Positions 30,075 to 37,748 of a stretch of 61,106 nt of DNA are shown here, in pieces (within the stretch, counting starts at the first letter, position 1; every line of letters begins with the position of its first letter). The notes beneath the pieces are model-generated. The model searched no databases. It had not been told where the DNA came from and was given only the letters and a program-made list of their open reading frames with translations. Origin of the DNA: Clostridia bacterium (lineage in GTDB: Bacteria; Bacillota; Clostridia; Oscillospirales; Acutalibacteraceae); NCBI GenBank assembly GCA_017397125.1, contig JAFQKB010000001.1, forward strand, positions 1 through 61,106, written 5' to 3'. A program made the position numbers and the translations under genes.

Positions 30075-30779
30075 ATGATATTATATTTTGTCCGTCACGG
30101 CGAGCCGATTTACGACCCCGATTCACTGACCCCTCTCGGCCACGAGCAGGCCAAGGCCCTATCCAAGCGCTTTCTTATCCACGGTCTGGACCGTGTCTAC
30201 GTATCCTCCTCCACCCGGGCCAGACAGACCGCCCAGCCCACCTGCGACCTGCTGCGCATCGAGCCCGTCGTCTGCGACTGGGCGCACGAGGCTAAAGCGT
30301 ACGCCGATTTTCACGCCAAGGACGAAAACGGCAAAGAGGGCTGGATCCTGGAATCCGCTCCTATGCTGGAAAAATTCTCCGACCCGGAGGTGCTGAAACT
30401 GCGGGATAAATGGTATACCCACCCCTATTTCGAGGGCACCGGCTACGATGCCGGCGTGCAGCGCATCAACACCGAGGTGGACAACCTGATGCTGGAGCTG
30501 GGCTATCGTCACGACCGGGAGAGCGGTCGCTATTACCAGGTGGGCGAGCCCCCCAAGCGGGTGGCCATGTTTGCCCACTATGGCTTTGGTATGGCGTTTC
30601 TCAGCAGCGTGCTGGACATCCCCTACAACGAGTTTTTGCCCCGCTTCAACATCGGCCTGACCGGTATGACCGCCATTCTGTTCTACCATCACAAAAACGG
30701 TATGGTCATCCCTCAGGTATTGCAGCACGCCGGCGACGGTCATCTGTATCGGGAGGGACTGCTGCAGAGCAATTTCTGA
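30075..30779 (+). CDS. Histidine phosphatase superfamily protein (copy 2)
   Basis: A protein of 234 aa from the ATG at 30075 with GAGGAG upstream. YFVRHGEPIYDPDSLTPLG carries the RHG motif near residue 7, and AMFAHYG near residue 165 holds the second catalytic His. It is the divergent paralogue of the gene at 13736; the two bracket the large importer operon. No secretion signal, so cytoplasmic. It is co-transcribed with the HAD gene 24 bp downstream. Two phosphatases of different folds in one small operon suggest successive handling of a phosphorylated sugar, but the substrate is unknown. Confidence 0.87.
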   Translation: MILYFVRHGEPIYDPDSLTPLGHEQAKALSKRFLIHGLDRVYVSSSTRARQTAQPTCDLLRIEPVVCDWAHEAKAYADFHAKDENGKEGWILESAPMLEKFSDPEVLKLRDKWYTHPYFEGTGYDAGVQRINTEVDNLMLELGYRHDRESGRYYQVGEPPKRVAMFAHYGFGMAFLSSVLDIPYNEFLPRFNIGLTGMTAILFYHHKNGMVIPQVLQHAGDGHLYREGLLQSNF

Positions 30780-30803
30780 TCATAGCTAAGGATGTGTACA
30801 ACT

Positions 30804-31550
30804 ATGAAGCTTATCGGCAGTGATTTTGACGGCACCCTCAACCACGGGGGCATTGACGAGGAAAAGCTGCAGGCCATCCGCCACTGGCGGGCAGCCGGCA
30901 ACAAGTTCGGTGTGGTCAGCGGCCGCGGCCCGGATTTTGTAAAGGAGCTTAAAGAGAAACTGGGAGACCAGTTCGACTTTTTGATCAGCTGCAACGGCGG
31001 CATCATTGCCGATGCCGATGGAAACGAGCTGCACTCCGCCATCTGCGACACCGTTTCCATAGAGGAATTCTGTCGGGACGTATACCGTTGGGGCGGTCAG
31101 GTGGTTGACTTCTTGGACGATCGGTATTTCCGCATCGGTTGCGACCGGTCGGTCACCGAGCCCTACGACTATTTGGTGGACGACCTCCCCCCTATCACCT
31201 TCTTTTACAAGCTCTGTATGGCCTGCAAAAGCCCCGACGAGGCCCGTGAGATGGCGGAGAAGATCCGTGAAGCCTACGGCGACCGGGTGTATGCCATGCA
31301 GAACTGGAGCATGATCGACATCGCCCCCGCCGGCGTCAACAAGGCCTCCGGTCTGCGGTGGCTGGCTGACCATTACGGCATCGCCGAGGAGGATATCATC
31401 ACCGTGGGCGACTACGACAACGACGCGGATATGCTTCGGGAGTTTGCCTCCTCCTATGCCATGGAGAACGGCAACGAGTACGTCAAGAGCATCGCCACCT
31501 ACACCACCCCGTCGGTGACCGACCTCATCCGCAAGGAGATGCAGCGGTAA
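30804..31550 (+). CDS. Cof-type HAD phosphatase
   Basis: A protein of 248 aa from the ATG at 30804 (MKLIGSDFDGTL). An in-frame ATG at 30792 overlaps the AAGGA site and is rejected. Motif I is DFDGT (D7, D9), motif II lies in VVSGRG, and motif IV is VGDYDNDADML, the usual Cof/IIB pattern with a large cap domain. These enzymes dephosphorylate sugar phosphates and related small molecules. GH130 phosphorolysis makes mannose-1-phosphate, so a role in sugar-phosphate balance is conceivable (inference). Confidence 0.9.
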   Translation: MKLIGSDFDGTLNHGGIDEEKLQAIRHWRAAGNKFGVVSGRGPDFVKELKEKLGDQFDFLISCNGGIIADADGNELHSAICDTVSIEEFCRDVYRWGGQVVDFLDDRYFRIGCDRSVTEPYDYLVDDLPPITFFYKLCMACKSPDEAREMAEKIREAYGDRVYAMQNWSMIDIAPAGVNKASGLRWLADHYGIAEEDIITVGDYDNDADMLREFASSYAMENGNEYVKSIATYTTPSVTDLIRKEMQR

Positions 31551-31565
31551 GTACATACGTAACAA

Positions 31566-31608
31566 GCAAAAAGCCAACCTCACCGCAACGGTGAGGTTGG
31601 CTTTTTGC
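31566..31608. terminator. Bidirectional terminator between convergent genes
   Basis: A 20-bp perfect stem (31566-31585 with 31589-31608, 3-nt loop) is flanked by A5 on the left arm and T5 on the right arm. It serves both the HAD gene and the alkaline phosphatase gene, whose stop is at 31616. Confidence 0.9.
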
Positions 31609-31615
31609 GTTCATC

Positions 31616-33322
31616 TTACGGATTGAGGGGCGGATACACGTCGTCGGTGTCGGCCGCCAGCCGCTGACCCCAGAACCGGGCAATGGTCTTGGGGATCTGC
31701 ACGTTCTCGATGGTCTTGCCGTCAAACAGCTCGCCGCCCACGCCGTAGGCGAACACCGGCACGTCCTGCGGGGTGTGATCCCCCGTGGTATAGGTGAAAC
31801 TGCTGCCGTTCTGCTGCAGACCGCCGGTCTCGTGGTCGGCGGTGATGATCACAAAGGTCTCCGGGTGGTAGAAGGCATATTCCATAAACAGACCGATGGC
31901 CTGGTTAAAGCGCACCAGCGCCTTAAAGGTCTTTCCCGCGTCGTTGCTGTGGCTGTGCTTGTCGATGTGGGCCTCCTCATACATCAGGAAAAAGCCCTTA
32001 TCGTTCTCGGACAGCTTAGTCAGAGTCTTCTGTACGTTTTCCTCCAGGAGCTCCATACCGTACACATTGTAAAAATCATACTGACAGCTGATGATGGTGC
32101 CGTACCGATCCACCAGCTCCCCTTGGGAGGTATAAAGCTGATTTGAATCGTTGCGGCTGTTAGCGTGGGCAGAGAAGCCGCCGGGGGTAGCGCCGATGGG
32201 GCTCTCGGTGGACATAACCGCCGTGGCCATGCCCAGCGAGCCGGCCAGCTCGGTCAGAGAGAGCAGATCGTTCTTATCCTTATCCCGACCTACGCGGCCG
32301 TTGGTGGTCTTGTAGCCGGTGGCAAGAGCGGTAGCCGCCGCCGCACTGTCGGTGGTGCCGGACAAGGAGTTGGTGCGGGCAAAGCCTGCATAGGGGAAGC
32401 TGTAGCCGTAGAAAGCCTTCTCCTCGTCGCTGTAATCCGTACTAACATCCGCACGGAAGCCTTCGAACAATTTGGTTTGATTGACACCCATACCGTCACC
32501 GATAAGGAAGATGTAATTCTTGGGAGCTTTGACAACAGGCTCGCACACCGTTGCCGTTGTGGGCACGGAGGTAGAGGCGGTCTCGCCGGTGATATAGGTC
32601 TGGATGAAATAATAGGCCGCCGCCGCAATGACGAAATAGTCGCCCTCCATAGCCACGTGGCCGTCAGTGGCCATCAGCGAAAACTCCATACCCTGGGTGT
32701 CGGCATCCAGCGTCTTGGAGATGCTGCGGTTGGTCTCACCCACCACGATCTCATGGGCAAAGGGGCCGTCCTCAGAAGCATCCGATACCATCTCCAGCCG
32801 GACACCGGTGCGCTTTTGAATCTCATCGCAGATATAGGCGGCGGCACGTAAGGTGTAATCCAGAGCATAATCGGCAATCACCACCGTATACTCGGACAGG
32901 CTAACACCGTTGAGCTTTGCCTTGGACTGGGTCTTCGTGGTGGTCTGGGCAGTGGTCGTGGTGGTGGTGGTCACCTTGGTGGTGGTGGTAGTGGTCACTT
33001 TGGTGGTAGTGGTCACTTTGGTGGTAGTGGTCGCTTTAGTGGTGGTGCTGCCCTTAGTGGGGGTCTGGGTGGTGGGCTTTACCGTGGTGGTATTCGTCCC
33101 GGACACATCCGTCGTGGTGGTGTCGGCCGACACGTCGCCGGTGGCCGTATTGTCCACAGACAGGTCCTCGGTGGTGGTCGTAGTCCCCTCCGTAGTGGTG
33201 GTGGATAGGTCTCCCATCGGTGCAGAAACCGGGTCGGATACGTCCCCCTGCGGTTTGCCGCAGCCCACGCAGCAACACAAAAGCATCACCGCAGCCAAAA
33301 TAAAGGCGTACATTCTTTTCAT
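31616..33322 (-). CDS. Stalked alkaline phosphatase lipoprotein with GH-accessory-like domain
   Basis: A protein of 568 aa from the ATG at 33322, with GGAGG eight bases upstream. The signal peptide ends at lipobox Cys21. Residues about 22-135 are a Thr-rich stalk. Residues about 140-265 (YTVVIADYALDYTLRAAAYICDEIQKRTG) look like the N-terminal alpha/beta domain of GH20/GH67 enzymes. Residues about 270-568 are an alkaline phosphatase: GDGMG (D276), TDSAAAATA (nucleophile S326), YEEAHIDKHSH and TADHETGG (D496, H497), so both metal sites look intact. It would strip phosphate outside the cell, perhaps from a glycan. The domain pairing is unusual. Confidence 0.88.
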   Translation of the reverse strand: MKRMYAFILAAVMLLCCCVGCGKPQGDVSDPVSAPMGDLSTTTTEGTTTTTEDLSVDNTATGDVSADTTTTDVSGTNTTTVKPTTQTPTKGSTTTKATTTTKVTTTTKVTTTTTTKVTTTTTTTAQTTTKTQSKAKLNGVSLSEYTVVIADYALDYTLRAAAYICDEIQKRTGVRLEMVSDASEDGPFAHEIVVGETNRSISKTLDADTQGMEFSLMATDGHVAMEGDYFVIAAAAYYFIQTYITGETASTSVPTTATVCEPVVKAPKNYIFLIGDGMGVNQTKLFEGFRADVSTDYSDEEKAFYGYSFPYAGFARTNSLSGTTDSAAAATALATGYKTTNGRVGRDKDKNDLLSLTELAGSLGMATAVMSTESPIGATPGGFSAHANSRNDSNQLYTSQGELVDRYGTIISCQYDFYNVYGMELLEENVQKTLTKLSENDKGFFLMYEEAHIDKHSHSNDAGKTFKALVRFNQAIGLFMEYAFYHPETFVIITADHETGGLQQNGSSFTYTTGDHTPQDVPVFAYGVGGELFDGKTIENVQIPKTIARFWGQRLAADTDDVYPPLNP

Positions 33323-33403
33323 ACGAGCATCCTCCATTTTACTGTTTTAAGAGAGCGGTGGTCGTTACCGCCGGGATCACCGCCCATCTCCTTGTCTTTC
33401 TAT

Positions 33404-33433
33404 ACTATAGCAGGAACAGCGGCATCCTGTCAA
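33404..33433 (-). promoter_or_regulatory. Promoter of the alkaline phosphatase gene
   Basis: On the minus strand TTGACA (33433-33428), 18 bp, TATAGT (33409-33404). The -35 lies only about a dozen bases past the terminator of the gene upstream. Confidence 0.75.
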
Positions 33434-33445
33434 CGAAAACGAAAA

Positions 33446-33481
33446 AAAACGGTGGAAAGTTGCACAACTTCCCACCGTTTT
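33446..33481 (-). terminator. Terminator of the GH-A-like gene at 33499
   Basis: The stem AAAACGGTGG-AAGTTG with CAACTT-CCACCGTTTT (33446-33481) ends in a U-rich run (UUUUUUUUCG) in the minus transcript. Confidence 0.8.
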
Positions 33482-33498
33482 CAACACTTTTACACAGA

Positions 33499-34194
33499 TC
33501 AGTATTGTAGCGCACCGTTCTTATCAAAGGTGTACTTTTTGCCGCCGATGGTGATCGTACCGGTGACCATATAGCCGCCGGAGTTGATGTAATACCGCTT
33601 GCCGCCGTCCTCAACCCACTGGCTGTACACCATCCGGCCATTCTGGTCCAGATAACACCAGCCCTGGGAGTCCTTCTGCCAGGCGTTGACCTTGCAGTAG
33701 CCGTCACCGCCTACGTAGCACCAGCCCTTACTGTCGGCGATCCACTGATTGGTGGCCATCCGGCCGCTGGCATCCAGGTAGCACCAGCCCTTGCTGTCCG
33801 CCACCCACTTATTGGTGACGCAATAGCCGTCGCCGCCTACGTAGCACCAGCCGACGCTATCCTTAATCCACTTGTTGGTGGCCATGCGGCCATTACCGTC
33901 CAGGTAGCACCAGCCCTTGCTGTCCGCCACCCATTTATTGGTGACGCAATAGCCGTCGGCGCCCAGGTAGCACCAGCCGACGCTATCCAGTACCCATTTG
34001 CTGGTGACCATCCGGCCGTTGCCGTCCAGGTAGCACCAGCCGTTGCTGTCCTTGCGCCACTGATTGGATACCATATATCCGCTTTCGTCCAAATAATACC
34101 AGCCGCCATCGGACTTGATCCATTTGGAGATCGCCGGATAGTGATTCTGATAGTACATCCAGCCATCCTCGGTCTCATGCCAACCAAAGAAATC
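33499..34194 (-). repeat. Cell-wall-binding repeat array, paralogue 1
   Basis: About 11 units of 21 residues (63 bp) of the type GWCYLDGNGRMVTNKW. Units with GWCYVGGDGYCVTNKW, carrying two Cys, alternate with one-Cys units, giving a 126-bp higher-order period. The last two units (KRYYINSGGYM, KKYTFDKNG) degenerate towards the usual choline-binding pattern. Confidence 0.9.
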
Positions 34195-36831
34195 ATCCTC
34201 GTAAGCACTCCCATTTTCCGCCTCGAAGAATCGGATATTATCCAGCCACGCCGCACCGCCGTCGTCAATAACAATGATACCGATACGCGTGAATGATTCC
34301 GTATTAAACGCCATCACCACTGAAAACCAATCCTCGCCGAAGACGTCTGTGTCAAAATCAAACTCCACGATGGATTGAGGACCGTTCTTTCTGCCGTTTA
34401 CCAATCCTATTCGCCCAGCGCCATTTTCCAGCACCTTGATATCCGCTGAGAATACATAGTTGGTGTTGGGCTTGACGTCGATCCACTTAGTGTAATAAAA
34501 ACCCCAAGTCTCCTCCGAAGCGGTATACTGCATAACTCCGCCATGCTCCGCGTCGGAGTCTACCATTTGCAAAAATCCGTTTTTCCACGCGATACCCGTC
34601 TGCCAATAATCGGAGTCGGTCTCTTCCATATTCACGTTCCCCGTCAGACTATCCTCAGGATTGCAGGAACTGTACGCAAAATCAAAATACGGCTTTGCGT
34701 TGGCTCGCAGGTTGGGACTCACATACTTTACGCCTTCCGTATTTTTGTATAAGGCAAGATCGTCCACCCACATCTTGGATCCATATCCACACAAAGCGAT
34801 AGTGATCTGCGTTTGCTCTCCGCTGTTAAAAACAACCGAGCGCAGGTGCCATTCATTATCCCAAGAAGTAGGATAAATCTGCTGATTCAAGCGGGAGGAA
34901 CGAGCATAATCCCGATAGTACTCCCAATAAACCATATATTTACCCGTATCGGGGTCAACGACACCGATACTGCTGTGCGCCTCGTTATCGTCCGCTATAT
35001 AGGCGCCCTTGACCCACGTGGAGAATACGTAATCCGTATTAGGCTCCACTTCCACCGTGAAGGAATACCAGGTTTCTTCGTCTATGGCAGAGGTGTCAAA
35101 ATACAAACTCTTGTTACCGAAGCGGGTGGAGGCATCCTCGACCACTCGGATACTCGTATTCAGAAATGTATCTTTGTTCCACTGACCGCCCACAATCTCC
35201 TCAAAACTGCCGTTAACGATCAAGTTATCCGCCGCCGTATGCGGGCGGTTATTGATGGCTCCAAAACTGATCAACTTCGCAACATCTTTCGTAATACGGG
35301 GTAATTTATCTTTGCCCAGATCACCGACCTGTACACCGGAGGGGATCATCTCGCGTCTGTGAGCAAGATCCGCACCTGCTTTATTGGAGGGCGTCGACTC
35401 CACTTCATTACCCTTGCCGTCCCGCACCACAATTTTATACATATAACCGGATTTTGGCGCGGTTATATCCGTATAGACGCCCTTGCCATCCACATCCGTA
35501 TACAGAGCAGGATCCACATTATCCAACAGCTTCTCCCAAGTTTTGCCATCGTCGGTGGAACGAAGCAGATCCATCGCGCTAGCCTGTCGGGCCGGGATCC
35601 ACTGAACCTTACCACTGCCGTCGTTGCAGAATAGACTGGGTGTATCCAGCACCGTCTCCACACCTCGATACTCGTTGCGATAATCGGTCATATAATAATA
35701 CAGGTCATACACGGTAGAGCGGAAATCTGTTTCGCTTTTTCCACCCTTTTTCTGCAAATAATGGGCACCGTCAAAATTATCCGGTAGGAAGCACCATTGG
35801 AAGCCTCCCATATACCCTTTATCCATCATATTCTTTCGAAAATTGACGAGAGTCTGAGTATATATGTCATCATCGATTTTACTGGCATCCGGATAATTAT
35901 ATTCAGCCAGAATCATGGGTGAGTCCACGCGATAATACGACATCTGAGCAACGCTGCCGCCTGCATCGTAACGATTACGGCCGGCCAGATCCAAATTAAG
36001 AGGGCCGTGCAGAGACAGGTTGTCCGAGTTGGCAGCCATAGTACGGGGCACACTCGGCAGTTCTTCCATAACCACTTCGTTGATAGCCGACAAGAAATAG
36101 GCATATTTCTCTTGCGTAGTGCCGTAATGAGCGCGACTTCCATCAAAGTGGTTGCCGATATCGCTATCGTTAATCTCGTTCTCCGGCTCATCGGCGATAG
36201 CCACCATCGCCACCACGTCAGGATACTCCGCCAATACCTTACACAGAGGGCGAACAAACCGCTCGGCATAGTGATCCGCCACCTGAGGATTCGCGATCAT
36301 CTGGGTGATACGATGCCACCCATCTATGCCGTAATACTGAGGGCCGGACGAACAGTGGAAATACACCGTCCACAATATGGGCATCTTCACCTCACGGAAA
36401 ATATCCAGCAGGCGACGAACGTTGACCAGATAATCCTCTTTAATGCCCACCACGTCAAAATTATCGTCAAAAACCACACCTTCTGCAAAGGCAGAGCCCG
36501 CATAAGCCACCATATTGTAGCCCATCGCTTTTAGGTTATACACACTACGATAAACTAGGTCTGCTCCCTTCACATCGATTGCAGCTTCGCTCCACTGCGC
36601 CCCGTAATATAGAGTCATAGTTTCGTTAGCTGTCAAGTTGGCGCCACCGCTGCCATTAAACAGCCATGGGTACCAAATACCGTCCAGGAAGCCGTCTCGT
36701 TCCATAATCTGTTCCAACAGGGTCTTCTCTTCGCGCCAGGGAAGCACACCGTCCTTGGCCGCAAAAGTCGGCAGTCCCACGCTCAGAAGAAGCGCCGCGA
36801 CACAAAGAAAGGCCATCCATTTTTTGAACAT
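33499..36831 (-). CDS. Cell-wall-bound GH-A-like hydrolase with two CBMs (paralogue 1)
   Basis: A protein of 1,110 aa from the ATG at 36831 with AAAGGAG upstream. Signal peptide about 1-24; GH-A-like barrel about 38-400 with DEPENEINDS (E219 acid/base candidate) and MILAEYN (E310 nucleophile candidate). A fibronectin/BNR-like domain (about 410-520, LLRSTDDGKTWEKLL) follows, then CBM4/9-like modules at about 575-730 (NLIVNGSFEE) and about 740-870. About 11 cell-wall-binding repeats end the protein. Its DNA is somewhat richer in A+T than its neighbours' in the barrel and CBM part, so this copy may have a separate history. It is expressed alone from a TTGACA promoter. Confidence 0.85.
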   Translation of the reverse strand: MFKKWMAFLCVAALLLSVGLPTFAAKDGVLPWREEKTLLEQIMERDGFLDGIWYPWLFNGSGGANLTANETMTLYYGAQWSEAAIDVKGADLVYRSVYNLKAMGYNMVAYAGSAFAEGVVFDDNFDVVGIKEDYLVNVRRLLDIFREVKMPILWTVYFHCSSGPQYYGIDGWHRITQMIANPQVADHYAERFVRPLCKVLAEYPDVVAMVAIADEPENEINDSDIGNHFDGSRAHYGTTQEKYAYFLSAINEVVMEELPSVPRTMAANSDNLSLHGPLNLDLAGRNRYDAGGSVAQMSYYRVDSPMILAEYNYPDASKIDDDIYTQTLVNFRKNMMDKGYMGGFQWCFLPDNFDGAHYLQKKGGKSETDFRSTVYDLYYYMTDYRNEYRGVETVLDTPSLFCNDGSGKVQWIPARQASAMDLLRSTDDGKTWEKLLDNVDPALYTDVDGKGVYTDITAPKSGYMYKIVVRDGKGNEVESTPSNKAGADLAHRREMIPSGVQVGDLGKDKLPRITKDVAKLISFGAINNRPHTAADNLIVNGSFEEIVGGQWNKDTFLNTSIRVVEDASTRFGNKSLYFDTSAIDEETWYSFTVEVEPNTDYVFSTWVKGAYIADDNEAHSSIGVVDPDTGKYMVYWEYYRDYARSSRLNQQIYPTSWDNEWHLRSVVFNSGEQTQITIALCGYGSKMWVDDLALYKNTEGVKYVSPNLRANAKPYFDFAYSSCNPEDSLTGNVNMEETDSDYWQTGIAWKNGFLQMVDSDAEHGGVMQYTASEETWGFYYTKWIDVKPNTNYVFSADIKVLENGAGRIGLVNGRKNGPQSIVEFDFDTDVFGEDWFSVVMAFNTESFTRIGIIVIDDGGAAWLDNIRFFEAENGSAYEDDFFGWHETEDGWMYYQNHYPAISKWIKSDGGWYYLDESGYMVSNQWRKDSNGWCYLDGNGRMVTSKWVLDSVGWCYLGADGYCVTNKWVADSKGWCYLDGNGRMATNKWIKDSVGWCYVGGDGYCVTNKWVADSKGWCYLDASGRMATNQWIADSKGWCYVGGDGYCKVNAWQKDSQGWCYLDQNGRMVYSQWVEDGGKRYYINSGGYMVTGTITIGGKKYTFDKNGALQY

Positions 36832-36855
36832 TTCAAACTCACACTCCTTTGTTTC

Positions 36856-36885
36856 AATATACTTTATCTCCCCTTTATCTGTCAA
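36856..36885 (-). promoter_or_regulatory. Promoter of GH-A-like paralogue 1
   Basis: On the minus strand TTGACA (36885-36880), 18 bp, TATATT (36861-36856); it starts directly after the U-run of the upstream gene's terminator. Confidence 0.75.
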
Positions 36886-36922
36886 GAAAAAATGCGGCGG
36901 CAAACAAGGTTTGCCGCCGCAT
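36886..36922 (-). terminator. Terminator of GH-A-like paralogue 2
   Basis: A 14-bp perfect stem (36892-36905 with 36909-36922, loop of 3) followed by six U residues. Confidence 0.88.
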
Positions 36923-36926
36923 TCCA

Positions 36927-37748
36927 CTAGATCGTTGCACCATTTCTATCAAAACTGTAAACAACGCCGTCGATCATCAGAATCGTATCGAATACCATAT
37001 AGCCGCTGGCGTTGACGTAATACCGCTTGCCGCCGTCCTCAACCCACTGGCTGTACACCATCCGGCCGTTCTGGTCCAGATAACACCAGCCCTTGCTGTC
37101 CTTCTGCCAGGCGTTGACCTTGCAGTAGCCGCTGCCGTCCACATAGCACCAGCCCTTGGAGTCGGCGACCCACTTGTTGGTGACCATCCGGCCGCTGGCA
37201 TCCAGGTAGCACCAGCCCTTGCTGTCCGCCACCCACTTATTGGTGACGCAATAGCCGTCGCCGCCTACGTAGCACCAGCCGACGGAGTCTTTGATCCACT
37301 TATTGGTGGCCATACGACCGGAGGCGTCCAGATAGCACCAGCCCTTGCTGTCCGCCACCCACTTATTGGTGACGCAGTAGCCGTCGGCGCCTACGTAACA
37401 CCAGCCCACCGAATCCATAACCCAGGCGTTGGTAGCCATCCTGCCGGAGGCGGTGAGATAGCACCAGCCCACCGAGTCCTTCTTCCACTGGCTGGATACC
37501 ATATAGCCGTCCTTGTCCAGATAGTACCAGCCGCTGCCGTCATAGACCCAGTTGGCCTGCACCACGTGGGCGTCCTGGTCCTGATAGATCCAGCCCTTTC
37601 CGTCGTGAGCCCAGCCATTGGCCACGCAATAGCCGTCCTTGCCGATATAGCGCCAATAGGCACCGTCCTTGCGCCACACGTCGGTGATCTTTTCGCCGTT
37701 GCTGTAATAGCACCATTTGCCGTCCTCATAGGTCCAGCGGGAGTACGG
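36927..37748 (-). repeat. Cell-wall-binding repeat array, paralogue 2
   Basis: About 13 units of 21 residues. The first four (WCYYSNGEKI, WRYIGKDGYC, WIYQDQDAHV, WYYLDKDGYM) are more varied. The later ones are near-identical GWCYVGGDGYCVTNKW/GWCYLDASGRMATNKW pairs, which suggests recent repeat homogenisation. Confidence 0.9.
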
